Below, piece by piece: positions 1-8,574 of a stretch of 64,000 nt of DNA. The translations under genes and the position numbers were made by a program. The stretch lies in contig JABARH010000007.1 in the NCBI GenBank assembly GCA_019187665.1, positions 1-64,000 of the forward strand. Direction: 5' to 3'. Below the pieces are notes generated by a model that made no database searches, was not told the origin of the DNA, and worked only from the letters and a program-made list of their open reading frames with translations. This stretch comes from Anaerolineales bacterium. Its GTDB lineage: Bacteria; Chloroflexota; Anaerolineae; Anaerolineales; Villigracilaceae. Each line of letters starts with the position of its first letter. Positions within the stretch are counted from its first letter, which is position 1.

Positions 1-147
1 TGTTCGGGCAAAATAGTTCTTGTGGGTTCATTGGCCTCTCGCTCGGTTTGCTGATCGCACGAGTGTGCCAGTGAACCCCGTTTTCTGCAAGATTTACGCA
101 CTACCACGCTTTACTGGAGTGCTACCATACACCCAGCTAGCAACTCA

Positions 148-1299
148 TTAATCTGGAATACGCTCTAACTCTCGCCAACTGATGAAAGATCCAGCACTAG
201 ACTGCATGGACTGCTCTCCTCCATAAACCACATACCCTTGATCTTCAGGAACCGCTGTCAACTGTTGCCAATATTGGAGGTTGTCAAAGTAACTTGTAGA
301 CATCGTTTTACCGGATTTGATCTCAACTGGAATGATTTTTTCGCCATTCACCAATAAACAGTCAATCTCTTTACCATGATTGTCCTGCCAAAAATACGGT
401 AGGCGATTCTCGCCACGATGGAAGTTACGCTTAATAAACTCATTGATGATCAGATTCTCAAAAAGCCCACCTTTTAGATAGTGCGAGTTGACCTGATTTT
501 CTTCACGGATACCCAGCAGGGAACAAGCAATGCCCGTGTCGTAAAAGTATAACTTGGGCGATTTGACCAACCGCTTGTTGAAGTTGCGATGATAGGGTTG
601 TAGACGATACAGGATGTAGGAACTCTCTAAAATCGATAGCCAGGCTTTGGCAGTATTTGGGCTGATCCCAGCGTCACTTGCAAGACTGGCATAGTTGAGC
701 AATTGCCCGATGCGTCCGGCGCATAACTGAGTGAATTGAATAAAAGAATTGATATCCCCGATATTTTTCATCAAGCGTACATCTTTCTCAACATAGGTTT
801 GGATGTAGGCCGGATAAAAATCGGTGGGATCAATGTCACGATCATAAATGCGCGGATATTGACCTTTGAAGATCAGATTTTCGTATTGGCCTGTATCCGG
901 CTTCAATTCTGCAAAAGATAATGGCAGCAAGTGCAAAATTGCAGTACGTCCTGCCAGCGTTTGACCGATTTTCTCCATCAAAAGGAAGTTTGATGAACCG
1001 GTCAGAATAAATTGAATTTTTCGGTTCTCATCCACCAGCTTTTGAATGTAGGAAAACAAATCTGGAGTATTTTGGATTTCATCCAAAATTGCGCCATTCG
1101 GATAATTTGCGAGGAAGCCACGCGCATCGGTCAGCGCAATTTGGCGGATGTCAGGTTCTTCCAAAGATACATAAGGCAGGTTGGGAAAGGTAGCCCGCAC
1201 GAGGGTGGTCTTACCTGATTGGCGGGGACCTGTGAGGGTAATGACTTGGAATTTCTTCGCAAGAGAAATTAACTTGGTTGCCAGAGTTCTTTCGATCAT
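148..1299 (-). CDS. DUF4143-type AAA+ ATPase
   Basis: Predicted ATPase of the AAA_14/DUF4143 group, 383 residues. The N-terminal third has a Walker A loop (GPRQSGKTTL near residue 24) and a Walker B-like segment (AILDEIQ near residue 71); ILTGSSNF near 99 resembles the sensor region. The C-terminal third has the DUF4143 signature (LYFYDTGIACSLLGI, then LFENLIINEF) and a nuclease-like strand DCLLVNGEKIIPVEIKSGK. These proteins are common, scattered and multicopy in bacterial genomes and their biological role is not settled. ATG start, length typical. It is transcribed away from the recombinase fragment at 1473. Family assignment is secure, function is not. Confidence 0.85.
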   Translation of the reverse strand: MIERTLATKLISLAKKFQVITLTGPRQSGKTTLVRATFPNLPYVSLEEPDIRQIALTDARGFLANYPNGAILDEIQNTPDLFSYIQKLVDENRKIQFILTGSSNFLLMEKIGQTLAGRTAILHLLPLSFAELKPDTGQYENLIFKGQYPRIYDRDIDPTDFYPAYIQTYVEKDVRLMKNIGDINSFIQFTQLCAGRIGQLLNYASLASDAGISPNTAKAWLSILESSYILYRLQPYHRNFNKRLVKSPKLYFYDTGIACSLLGIREENQVNSHYLKGGLFENLIINEFIKRNFHRGENRLPYFWQDNHGKEIDCLLVNGEKIIPVEIKSGKTMSTSYFDNLQYWQQLTAVPEDQGYVVYGGEQSMQSSAGSFISWRELERIPD

Positions 1300-1472
1300 G
1301 AGGGCACTCCACTGAGCGGATAATGGTTGTCTATTTTTCTATTTTATCACAAACTGTACAGATATGCAGTAGCGTTGCGTAATTGTACAAGCAAGAACTC
1401 GACGATAAAAATGTCGAACGGTATTGCTGGAGCATAGAATAAAACCTATCAGAGATTTCCGAGGAGTCCAAA

Positions 1473-1874
1473 ATGTCTCGCAGAGCAGTGATCTACGTCC
1501 GGACATCATCCGAAACCCAGGGAGTAAAATCCAGCCCCAGCGAACAAGAAAGTGACTGCCAAACACTGGCAAAAGAAAAAGGATTGCAAGTGGTTCGTGT
1601 TTATCGCGATGTAGAAAAGTACAAAGTGGGGAACGGGCTGGTAGAACCATCGGGTAGCCGCTCAGATCGTCCTGCCTTACAGTCCATGCTCAAAGACGCC
1701 GCCAAAGATAAATTCGATGTCATCCTCGCCTGGCGCGAGGATAGACTGTATCGTGGAATACGAGTGATGTTGACCGTCTTGGAAATTGTCCAGGACTACA
1801 AGAAGGAATATGTGGCGAACCTTCAGGCAGGGATCGAAGAATTGAACAACGCTACTCCCCAGACTCCCGTGTAG
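1473..1874 (+). pseudogene. Serine recombinase catalytic-domain fragment
   Basis: The 133-residue frame matches the N-terminal catalytic domain of serine resolvases/invertases: YVRTSSETQG at the start carries the candidate nucleophilic serine (residue 12 or 13), and RPALQSMLKDA followed by FDVILAWREDRLYRG carries the conserved arginines. The domain ends after about 110 residues and is followed by an unrelated tail, so the dimerisation helix and the DNA-binding recombinase and zinc-ribbon regions of a large serine recombinase are missing. A good Shine-Dalgarno (GAGGAG) precedes the ATG, so a short protein could be made. Most likely the relic of a mobile element; a free-standing short protein cannot be excluded. 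Confidence 0.65.
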
Positions 1875-1908
1875 CTCGGCTGTAATGGGCAGCCTATAAA
1901 AAGGATAA

Positions 1909-1951
1909 CGCCTTGACAATCCTCAATAGCGAGTGGATAGTCAAGGCATTT
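1909..1951 (+). terminator. Possible intrinsic terminator after the recombinase fragment
   Basis: GCCTTGAC (1910-1917) and GTCAAGGC (1940-1947) form an 8-base stem around a 22-base loop, followed by ATTTTTA. The long loop makes it weaker than a classic terminator. The rest of 1875-2091 shows no gene. Confidence 0.45.
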
Positions 1952-2091
1952 TTACATCCATTGATGGAAAGTGCGGCTTAATCGTTTAAGGGAGAAATTC
2001 CATTCCCATACACGAGTATTCAGCTATATGGAGAGTTTTCTTCTATTCCTGGCACCTTGTATCAATATATGGGGGCAGGGTGTGGTATGTA

Positions 2092-2496
2092 TTAAATGTG
2101 GTTCAATGTGGGGCGAAACTTATACCCATATACGATCATCCCGCGCTCGTCGCCGTCATCGCGCATCTTGCGCGTCACCATTTCGACGGGCATGCCGATC
2201 TGCACTTGCGCGGCGTCCACGTCGGTCAGTTGCGCGGTGATCATGGGGCCCTCGCTTAATTTAACCAGCGCCACAGTGTAAGGCGCATTACTGTCGAATC
2301 CGCTGGGGGCTTCGTAAATGGTAGTGTAGGAATAAATTTCACCCTTGCCGCTAAATTGAAATAAGTCTTTGGCTTCGCGATGACATTCGGGACAAACGTC
2401 GCGCGGCGGGAAGATTTTCGCGTCGCAGTGCGGGCAGACTTCGCCTATCAGGGCGTAGCGTTGTTTTTTGAGTCGCCAGTGTCGGGGGATTTCCAT
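2092..2496 (-). CDS. DUF35 zinc-ribbon/OB-fold protein, thiolase-HMGS partner
   Basis: 134-residue Zn-ribbon plus OB-fold protein (DUF35). Four cysteines in CPHCDAKIFPPRDVCPEC near residue 21 form the ribbon, and GEIYSYTTIYEAPSGF is the usual start of the OB fold. In archaea a DUF35 protein bridges acetoacetyl-CoA thiolase and HMG-CoA synthase so that acetoacetyl-CoA is passed between them. Here the gene is directly downstream of the thiolase on the same strand and near HMG-CoA synthase, so the same scaffold role is inferred. An AAGGAG site sits about 6 bases before the ATG. Last gene of the mevalonate group. Confidence 0.88.
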   Translation of the reverse strand: MEIPRHWRLKKQRYALIGEVCPHCDAKIFPPRDVCPECHREAKDLFQFSGKGEIYSYTTIYEAPSGFDSNAPYTVALVKLSEGPMITAQLTDVDAAQVQIGMPVEMVTRKMRDDGDERGMIVYGYKFRPTLNHI

Positions 2497-2582
2497 TTTT
2501 GCTCCTTGATCGTACGACCATAATTTTACGACGGGCGACTCTCAAAGACTATCAGGGTTTGGCGCAAAATAAATTTGCGGCG

Positions 2583-3773
2583 CTACCTCTCGATTCTTTC
2601 AAGAATATGGACAACTGCCGTGGAGGCAGGACCTCCGAGCGATTGGATCATCCCCACGCGCGCGTCCTTCACCTGGCACGCTTCGGCCTGTGACCTGAGC
2701 TGGGCCGCTGCTTCCGCGGCTTGATACACGCCCGTGGCGCCTCCCGCGAAGCCTCGGGCTTTGAGTCCGCCGAGGGTGGCGCAGGGCAGATTCCCGTCAC
2801 GCGCGATGCGGCCGTCGGCGGCCATCTTCCAGCCGTGGCCGCGAATTGCAAATCCCGAAGATTCGAGCGAGAGGGCGGCGTAGATCGAGTAGGAGTCGTG
2901 GTATTCGAAGAAGTCAATCTGGTCGAGGGTGATGCCCGCCTGTTTGATGGCGCGACCTGTGGCGAGGTAGGCCGCTTCAAAGAAGAGCGGATCCTTGCGG
3001 TCGTGCAGGGCGAGCGTGTCGGAGGCGGTGGCGGAGGCGGAAATCTTGACGAGAGGATGAGGCCAATTAGACGGGAGCAACTCGCGGCGAGTCAGAACGA
3101 GGGCAGCGGCGCCGTCGGCGTTGGGGGCGGCGTCGAACATGTTGAGGGGAGGAGTCAGCGGCTCGGCTTTGGCGTAGGCTTCGGGCTTGATGGCTTTGCG
3201 GAACATGGCGTGCGGATTGCCCGCGCCGTTGGCATGGGCGGTGAGAGCGAACCCCGCGAAGCCGTCGGCGGGGACGTTGTGTTCGTGCATGTAACGCTGC
3301 ATGAGCAGGGCGGCCTGCGCGGTAGGGGTGAGTCCCTGCACGGACTCGTAGTCGCTGTCGGCGGCGGTGGCGAGGGCTTCTTCCACGCCCGCGCCGACCA
3401 CGTCGGTCATCTTTTCCACGCCGACGACGAGCGCCACGTCTACGAGGCCGCTTTTGACGGCGAGGTAACCTTGTCGAAGCGCCGCGCCGCCCGACGCGCC
3501 CGCGGCTTCCACGGTGACGGCTTCGATGCCAGCGGAGTGCTGAGCGAAGTCGAAGCGCAGCCCCGCGAAATCGGCGAGCAGCGCGCCGAGGTGCGCCTGG
3601 CGCGAGAGGTTGGGCGCGAGCATGTTGCCCACGTAGAGGGCTTGGGGTTTGAGTCCGCCCGCGTCGTGGAGGGCGTCTTGAATGGCGGCGAAGGCGAGGT
3701 CACGGAGACCGATGTCCCAGTGTTCGCCAACGTCAGTTTGGCCGAGGCCTGCGAGGATGATGTCGTTGGTCAT
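2583..3773 (-). CDS. Thiolase-family acetyl-CoA acetyltransferase
   Basis: Thiolase-fold protein of about 396 residues, of the non-decarboxylating, archaeal-type group that condenses two acetyl-CoA to acetoacetyl-CoA for the mevalonate pathway. Visible features are AAGASGGAALRQGYLAVKSG in the N-terminal half, the NADGAAALVLT segment, the FEYHDSYSIYAALSLE active-site region and the glycine-rich CATLGGLKARGFAGGATG near the C terminus. The frame stays open 40 codons further upstream, but that stretch only translates an 8-base tandem repeat; the ATG at 3773 has GGAG 5 bases before it and starts MTNDIILAGLG. It lies upstream of the DUF35 gene, and a restriction-modification pair separates it from HMG-CoA synthase. 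Confidence 0.88.
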   Translation of the reverse strand: MTNDIILAGLGQTDVGEHWDIGLRDLAFAAIQDALHDAGGLKPQALYVGNMLAPNLSRQAHLGALLADFAGLRFDFAQHSAGIEAVTVEAAGASGGAALRQGYLAVKSGLVDVALVVGVEKMTDVVGAGVEEALATAADSDYESVQGLTPTAQAALLMQRYMHEHNVPADGFAGFALTAHANGAGNPHAMFRKAIKPEAYAKAEPLTPPLNMFDAAPNADGAAALVLTRRELLPSNWPHPLVKISASATASDTLALHDRKDPLFFEAAYLATGRAIKQAGITLDQIDFFEYHDSYSIYAALSLESSGFAIRGHGWKMAADGRIARDGNLPCATLGGLKARGFAGGATGVYQAAEAAAQLRSQAEACQVKDARVGMIQSLGGPASTAVVHILERIER

Positions 3774-3789
3774 GGATTCTCCGTGGGAA

Positions 3790-3893
3790 GTACACAGGTA
3801 TACACGTACACATGTACACATGTACACACGTAAACATGTACACACGTAAACATGTACACACGTACACATGTACACACGTAAACACGTAAACAC
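3790..3893. repeat. Tandem array, 13 units of GTAMACAY
   Basis: Exactly 13 consecutive 8-base units, all variants of GTAMACAY (GTACACAT, GTACACAC, GTAAACAT and so on) with no change of period. It lies between the methyltransferase and the thiolase. Related units follow at 3911-3922, where CTGTCTAC supplies the methyltransferase stop codon. The same family recurs at 6071-6147, 10450-10481, 24060-24091 and in short form at 44870. Confidence 0.95.
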
Positions 3894-3919
3894 GGCCTGC
3901 TTGCGTGTTTGCTACCTGT

Positions 3920-5404
3920 CTACTTGCGCGCTCGTGTTCGTGGCTTCTTCTCGAATAATCTCAATACTTGCGCGGTCTGGGGCTTTTGAAGATTTAGGCT
4001 GTTGAGAATGCTTGTTTTGATTGGACGTTTCTCATCCCAGAAAATCATGGAGGAGAAGAAGTCTTTCACGCTTTGGGTTAAAAGGAAATACAACGTTTTT
4101 CGGGCTTCTTCTTCTGTGTCAAAACTGAGGAAGTAAACTGTGTCATCGAACATGACGGGCTTGTTTTTTATTTCTCCGACGAGACTGAATTCCAATTTCT
4201 TGTAGAGTCCGCAAATGGCGATTTTGTATGGGGCGAAAGAATATCCGCCGACGCCAAAAATGGAGAAACGAGGATTGTCTTGGTAAATTCGGCTCTTGCG
4301 ATTATCCAAGAGTTCAGCATGGCTTTCCAAATACTTCCACGTTTTGGGAGCAAGGTGTTTGATGGTGTTGGTCGGTTCGCCGACAATTTTCTGCGTGACA
4401 ATGACAAAGCGATTGGTGGTTTTGATTCGGCCATTGGCGACATCCGAGCCTTTGAGCAACGGATAAACGTAAGTGGATTCAATGTCCACTTTCTCGCCTG
4501 CGCCATTCACGAGAACGCGGTCGCGCTCAGCCAATTCCATTACTTCAGAGCAATCGTGTTTGACGCCTGAACGCCATTTCATCTCGCTTGTGCCGAACAG
4601 GTTTCCGAGTCTTTCGAAAGTGTCCAGGTCTCGAATGGTCATTCCCCGACGATGACCAACTCGGTTGTGTTCTGTTGCTTCAAGACTTTCGTAAACATCG
4701 TAGTCGTAATTGTGCGAAGCGCCGTCAAATTCGCAGAACAAAAGACAGGCTTCCACCGATGCGCCAAAGTGTTTTTTGGCGTCAATACCATAGACGGCGG
4801 AGCGGAACAGTCCTTTTTTGTTGGCATGAAGATGACTAAGAAATTTTCTTGCGACTGCCGTCTTGCACAACATAGCAAGATAACCTTTTCGGTTTTGAAA
4901 CCAATCCCCAACCTGAATCAACATCCATTCCGAGATGTCGAAGTTGCTCTTGCCAGTCATGGCGTCAAAGCCATTGTGGTTTTGGAAATTCGCCTTATCG
5001 GGCAGGTTTGTCCCGCCGATCATTCCCTGCTGGGAGTTCGTCACCCAGGGGAAATTGCCGATGACTAAAACAGAACCATCGTTTTCTTTGAGCAAACCTT
5101 TCCAATCAAAGTCAAAGAAGTTTTCCTGTTTGAGAGTTACACGTTCTTGGGCGGGGAAGTTGGATTTCCTAGTCCGAACCTCCTCTAAGTATGTTTCATT
5201 GACTTCAATACCAATGATTGTTTTTGTTTTCGAGAATTGATAAGCGGCGGCTTCGATAAATGCCCCAATCCCGCAGGTTGGCTCGATGATTACATCGGGG
5301 GCAACGCCAAGCCCCCCCAGCTTTTGGCAAACGAGTTTTGCCAAATCCAGTGGAGTTTGAAAATCGCCATATTCGATTTTGGCTTGGCGGGATGGGGCTA
5401 TCAT
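3920..5404 (-). CDS. Type II N6-adenine DNA methyltransferase
   Basis: 494-residue SAM-dependent DNA methyltransferase, the modification partner of the nuclease encoded just upstream. The SAM motif is IIEPTCGIGAFIEAAAYQF near residue 39, and the catalytic motif IV is VIGNFPW near residue 115, a variant of NPPY that points to N6-adenine methylation. The C-terminal half, with no obvious motif, would be the target-recognition region. The start ATG overlaps the stop of the nuclease gene by 4 bases, so the two are translationally coupled. The stop codon falls in GTAMACAY-type repeat sequence. Recognition sequence cannot be read from the protein. Confidence 0.85.
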   Translation of the reverse strand: MIAPSRQAKIEYGDFQTPLDLAKLVCQKLGGLGVAPDVIIEPTCGIGAFIEAAAYQFSKTKTIIGIEVNETYLEEVRTRKSNFPAQERVTLKQENFFDFDWKGLLKENDGSVLVIGNFPWVTNSQQGMIGGTNLPDKANFQNHNGFDAMTGKSNFDISEWMLIQVGDWFQNRKGYLAMLCKTAVARKFLSHLHANKKGLFRSAVYGIDAKKHFGASVEACLLFCEFDGASHNYDYDVYESLEATEHNRVGHRRGMTIRDLDTFERLGNLFGTSEMKWRSGVKHDCSEVMELAERDRVLVNGAGEKVDIESTYVYPLLKGSDVANGRIKTTNRFVIVTQKIVGEPTNTIKHLAPKTWKYLESHAELLDNRKSRIYQDNPRFSIFGVGGYSFAPYKIAICGLYKKLEFSLVGEIKNKPVMFDDTVYFLSFDTEEEARKTLYFLLTQSVKDFFSSMIFWDEKRPIKTSILNSLNLQKPQTAQVLRLFEKKPRTRARK

Positions 5405-6063
5405 TCGCTTGCTCGGTAAACGTCAAGAACGCCTTGCTCGCGGCCTGCAATATTAATTGCATGATTGTATTGCAGCCGCCATTGAAGGGCATTGGAAATG
5501 GTTACATAACCTTGTATTGGCGGGTTGCTCATAACTTCATCTGTCAGTTTGTTCAGCCCGATTTCATCCAACGGCAAATTTTTATCGCTCAGGAAAGCGA
5601 AAACATCGTCACGGTTGCCATCGTTTTCAAGGATGTGGCGAAGATCACGCGTGGTTGGAAAATCTGCCGTTCGCTCGGCTTCGATGAAAACCGTGTGCAA
5701 GATGTTGAGCGTGGCTGTTTTCTTTCGGTTATCGTCCACCTTGTCGTAAACGAATACCAACAACGAATAGCCTAATCCATAGACTTTCTGCCGTGCGGAC
5801 TTGAACGGACATGACGACTGCGGCTGGCGGATGCTGGTCACTTTCATGTCAACGGACAGGCTGGGAAAGTCAATACCGCTGGCGGAACTGCCCTCGTCAA
5901 ATTGATAGCGGCTTTTCAGGTATTCGCGAAATTTGTGCTCGAGAAACGTGCCGACGGCTTTCCCGTCCGTGACGCCGAAGAGGGATTTTTCGGGAGTCCT
6001 GGATTGCGCCGCGGAAAAGGTCGCGGCTTCTTTGCAGAGGGATTGGATGGTGAGTTTGGGCAT
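5401..6063 (-). CDS. Putative type II restriction endonuclease
   Basis: 220-residue protein with a plausible PD-(D/E)xK nuclease core: GKAVGTFLEHKFREYL (early glutamate) followed by GIDFPSLSVDMKVTS, where D-x-D-x-K would hold the metal. Its position directly before, and overlapping, a DNA methyltransferase is the classic type II arrangement and is the main support for the call. No strong Shine-Dalgarno is seen before the ATG, as the upstream DNA is a repeat array. With 3920-5404 it forms a compact cassette bounded on both sides by GTAMACAY arrays inside the mevalonate gene group. Confidence 0.78.
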   Translation of the reverse strand: MPKLTIQSLCKEAATFSAAQSRTPEKSLFGVTDGKAVGTFLEHKFREYLKSRYQFDEGSSASGIDFPSLSVDMKVTSIRQPQSSCPFKSARQKVYGLGYSLLVFVYDKVDDNRKKTATLNILHTVFIEAERTADFPTTRDLRHILENDGNRDDVFAFLSDKNLPLDEIGLNKLTDEVMSNPPIQGYVTISNALQWRLQYNHAINIAGREQGVLDVYRASE

Positions 6064-6070
6064 GGGTCAA

Positions 6071-6147
6071 GTATACAGGTAAACAGGTACACAAGTAAAC
6101 ACGGAGACGCGAGACCTGTTTACCTGTCTATGTGTGTACCTGTGTAC
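6071..6147. repeat. Inverted arrays of the GTAMACAY 8-mer
   Basis: Four units (GTATACAG, GTAAACAG, GTACACAA, GTAAACAC; 6071-6102), a 13-base spacer, then four units in reverse orientation (CTGTTTAC, CTGTCTAT, GTGTGTAC, CTGTGTAC; 6116-6147). The halves can pair as a long hairpin. It fills the gap between the restriction endonuclease start and the HMG-CoA synthase stop. Confidence 0.93.
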
Positions 6148-6152
6148 CTTCC

Positions 6153-7247
6153 TCACTTCATCGTAATCTTCCCCCTCATCCTCGCATACGTGGCGTAATC
6201 TATCTCCGTGCGGCGCGCGATATATTCCTGTGTCTTCGTGGCTTTGCCTTGACGTTCGAGGATCTTGTCGGTGACGGTCAGGTCGAAGGCGTCGGAGCCA
6301 GCGCCAGAGCCGAAGGAGGCGAGCAGGATGCGGTCACCAGGCTGGGCGATGTCGAGAATCGCTGTCAGCCCGATGATAGACGATCCCGAGTAGGTGTTGC
6401 CGATAACGGGGACGAGCAGTCCAGGCGCGATCTGTTCGGGGGTGAATCCGAGCATTTGCGCGGCGCGCTGCGGGAACTTGGTATTGGGCTGGTGGAAGAC
6501 CGCCCACTTGTAATCTTTGGCGGTCGTGCCGAGCGCCTCCATTAGCGTCTTCGACGACGAGGTGATGTGATGGAAGTAGGCGGGTTCGCCCGTGAAGCGG
6601 ACGCCGTGTTCGGGGTACTTCTGGTACTCGCGCCGCCAGAAGTCGGGCGTGTCGGTGACGTAGGAGTACGAGGCGTTGATGACGGTCAGCGCGTTCTCGG
6701 CGGGTCCGACGATGTAGGCCGCGCCGCCCGCCGCGGCGGTGTACTCGAGCGCGTCGCCTGGCTTGCCCTGCGCGGTGTCCATGCCGATGGCGAGGGCATA
6801 ATCGGCCATGCCCGAGCCGACGAATCCCATCGCGGCGACGATGGCTTCCGTCCCCGCCTTGCAGGCGAATTCCCAGTCGCCCGCCTGGATGTGCGCGGAC
6901 GCGCCAATCGCTTCGGCCACGACGGTGGAGGTGGGTTTGACCGCATACGGGTGCGACTCAGACCCGACCCAGATGGCGCGCAACTCGGACGCGTCTATGC
7001 CCGCGCGGGCGATGGCGTTCTTGGCCGCTTCGATGGACATGGTGATCACGTCTTCGTCCAGCCCAGGGACGGCTTTCTCTTTGATCGGCAGGCCAGCGCC
7101 TTTGCCGCCTGTCCACACGCGGGCGACTTCCCTGGCGGGCAGACGATAACGCGGCACGTACGCGCCGTAGCCGATGAACCCGACGGGGCGGGAGGGACGG
7201 AGGAGGGAGGGGGAGGATGGAGGGGTCATATTGCTGTTATGTTCCAT
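6153..7247 (-). CDS. Hydroxymethylglutaryl-CoA synthase
   Basis: 364-residue HMG-CoA synthase that condenses acetoacetyl-CoA with acetyl-CoA in the mevalonate pathway. It has [15 protein letters not shown] at the N terminus, the catalytic cysteine in [12 protein letters not shown] near residue 117, the histidine in [11 protein letters not shown] near residue 245, and [11 protein letters not shown] near residue 290, all typical of the archaeal/bacterial short form. The first 20 residues are serine/proline-rich and come from a purine-rich DNA stretch, so a start at residue 7 (MTPPSS) is also possible. It belongs functionally with the thiolase, DUF35 and reductase genes. Confidence 0.93.
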   Translation of the reverse strand: MEHNSNMTPPSSPSLLRPSRPVGFIGYGAYVPRYRLPAREVARVWTGGKGAGLPIKEKAVPGLDEDVITMSIEAAKNAIARAGIDASELRAIWVGSESHPYAVKPTSTVVAEAIGASAHIQAGDWEFACKAGTEAIVAAMGFVGSGMADYALAIGMDTAQGKPGDALEYTAAAGGAAYIVGPAENALTVINASYSYVTDTPDFWRREYQKYPEHGVRFTGEPAYFHHITSSSKTLMEALGTTAKDYKWAVFHQPNTKFPQRAAQMLGFTPEQIAPGLLVPVIGNTYSGSSIIGLTAILDIAQPGDRILLASFGSGAGSDAFDLTVTDKILERQGKATKTQEYIARRTEIDYATYARMRGKITMK

Positions 7248-7251
7248 AAAT

Positions 7252-7638
7252 TTATCTTGTTGGTGAAAATATTACTGTGCTTACGAAGATTAGAAGTAAG
7301 CCACCAATCCAAATTAAAACTAGTGTGCGCCATTGTGATACTAATTTCTTGGCTTGTATATCTTCTTTCATCCATTCTGGCATAGAGAACATCCATCTAA
7401 AGTTATTCCTTTGAAACGCCCAATTGCTCTTCCGTCTGCTCAACCAGTTCGATTTTTGATCTCGATACTCGAGTGGAAGCCAAAAATATCCTCTAGGCTG
7501 TCCATCCTTCTCCCACTCTGATTTATACGAAGTATATTCAAGACGGATGAGTTTGTCGTAAGTGAATACTGAACTAATTAATGCAACAAATAAAATCAAT
7601 CCACAAAAAATAAATACGGTTGGCATGAGATTGTCCAT
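7252..7638 (-). CDS. Small membrane protein, unknown
   Basis: 128 residues with a hydrophobic segment near each end ([20 protein letters not shown] and [20 protein letters not shown]), so both termini are probably membrane-anchored around a charged, aromatic-rich middle. No family recognised. It is AT-richer than the flanking pathway genes, ends 4 bases before the HMG-CoA synthase start and begins the accessory block that separates the synthase from the reductase. Confidence 0.6.
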   Translation of the reverse strand: MDNLMPTVFIFCGLILFVALISSVFTYDKLIRLEYTSYKSEWEKDGQPRGYFWLPLEYRDQKSNWLSRRKSNWAFQRNNFRWMFSMPEWMKEDIQAKKLVSQWRTLVLIWIGGLLLIFVSTVIFSPTR

Positions 7639-7685
7639 AGAAAAATCCTTTCACTGAAGTTTTATTATGTTTTTACGATCGGCTT

Positions 7686-8025
7686 CAAAAAACCTGACAT
7701 GTCTCCGCAGAAGTCTGTGACTAACGGATGGGGAGCGGATTAGCGGATGGAGATCGGGGCATCCGCTTATCCGTTTGGAATCCGCTGGTCACGAGTCTGA
7801 TGCAAAAACCTAACGTGTCTCCGCAGGAGTCTGTGACCAGCGGATGGGGAGCGGATTAGCGGATGGAGGGCGGTGTATCCGCTTATCCGTTTGGGATTCG
7901 TTGGTCGTGATGCCTCTTTCAAAAACCTAACGTGTCTCCGCAGGAGTCTGTGACTAGCGGATGGGGAGCGGATTAGCGGATGGAGATCGGGGTATCCGCT
8001 AATCCGTTTGGAATCCGCTGGTCAT
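7686..8025. repeat. Three tandem palindromic units of about 117 bases
   Basis: Three direct repeats spaced 116-117 bases. Each has a leader with CTCCGCAGGAG, then a hairpin of about 76 bases starting GTGAC(C/T)A and ending TGGTCAC; hairpins lie at 7717-7792, 7833-7908 and 7950-8025. Inside, GCGGATTAGCGGAT faces ATCCGCTAATCCG. The third hairpin stops 2 bases before the GxxExxY stop codon. A fourth hairpin is at 8500-8574. No gene is seen in 7639-8026. Confidence 0.95.
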
Positions 8026-8026
8026 G

Positions 8027-8476
8027 TCACTTCTGCTCGGGCGGCCTCCAAAGAAATTTCTGGATATGCGCTTTCCAGTCTGTCAATTTTTTGGGAGGAA
8101 GGATACGCCGATGCTCCAATCGCTTGCCTCCGAAGTTTATCAATAATCCCACGGGGGACTGCATGGCCGCCAGGTAGCCAATCGTCTGGGAAACTTCAAG
8201 ATTGGTTAACATGTGGGATAGGGCTTTGATTTCGACAACGACTGTTTTCTCGACCCAGTCGTCAATATACAACCTTCCCAGCCAGGTATCGCCGTCGTAG
8301 ATTTCCATAACATATTCTTCTTCAACCAACATGCCATCCGCTCGCATTTCCGCTGTCAGCGCATGTTGATAGTGTTTCTCCTTCAGTCCTGGTCCCAGAC
8401 GATTATGCACACGCATGGCCGCACCGATGATGCGATAGGTGAGTTCGGTATGTGGAACGTTTGGATCAAGCGGCAT
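8027..8476 (-). CDS. GxxExxY protein (PD-(D/E)xK-like)
   Basis: 149-residue member of the GxxExxY family. The defining motif is LGPGLKEKHY near residue 28, followed by a nuclease-like VEKTVVVEIKAL and the conserved tail QTIGYLAAMQSPVGLLINFG. The family resembles PD-(D/E)xK nucleases and its role is unknown; members are often scattered in multiple copies. Here the gene is neatly enclosed by copies of one palindromic repeat, the third ending 2 bases past its stop and the fourth beginning 24 bases before its start, which suggests a cassette that moved or spread with the repeats. Confidence 0.88.
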   Translation of the reverse strand: MPLDPNVPHTELTYRIIGAAMRVHNRLGPGLKEKHYQHALTAEMRADGMLVEEEYVMEIYDGDTWLGRLYIDDWVEKTVVVEIKALSHMLTNLEVSQTIGYLAAMQSPVGLLINFGGKRLEHRRILPPKKLTDWKAHIQKFLWRPPEQK

Positions 8477-8499
8477 GGTAATCCTTTCATTATGCGGTG

Positions 8500-8574
8500 G
8501 TGACCAGCGGATGGGAAGCGGATAAACGGATGGAGGCGCGGTATCCGCTAATCCGTTTTATATCCGCTGGTCAC
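8500..8574. repeat. Fourth copy of the GACCAGCGGAT palindrome
   Basis: GTGACCAGCGGAT at the left faces ATCCGCTGGTCAC at the right, with the same inner GCGGAT/ATCCGC arms as the units at 7717-8025 but without their leader. It lies upstream of the GxxExxY start, so that gene is flanked by copies on both sides. Confidence 0.93.

Noticed and set aside
1-147. Possible promoter or gene at the left edge
   Set aside because: Nothing beyond AT/GC-neutral sequence was recognised.
2721-3833. 370-codon plus-strand open frame
   Set aside because: Exactly antisense to the thiolase gene; glycine/valine/glutamate-rich composition typical of a GC-rich shadow frame, no motifs.
3790-3893. Telomere-like or CRISPR-like repeat
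   Set aside because: Perfect 8-base tandem array without spacers, inside the chromosome between genes; best described as a simple tandem repeat.
3774-3893. N-terminal extension of the thiolase
   Set aside because: It is only the translation of the 8-base repeat array (MCTCVHVY-like); an ATG with Shine-Dalgarno lies at 3773.
7686-8025. CRISPR array
   Set aside because: Only three units of about 117 bases that are homologous along the whole length; there are no distinct spacers and no cas genes.
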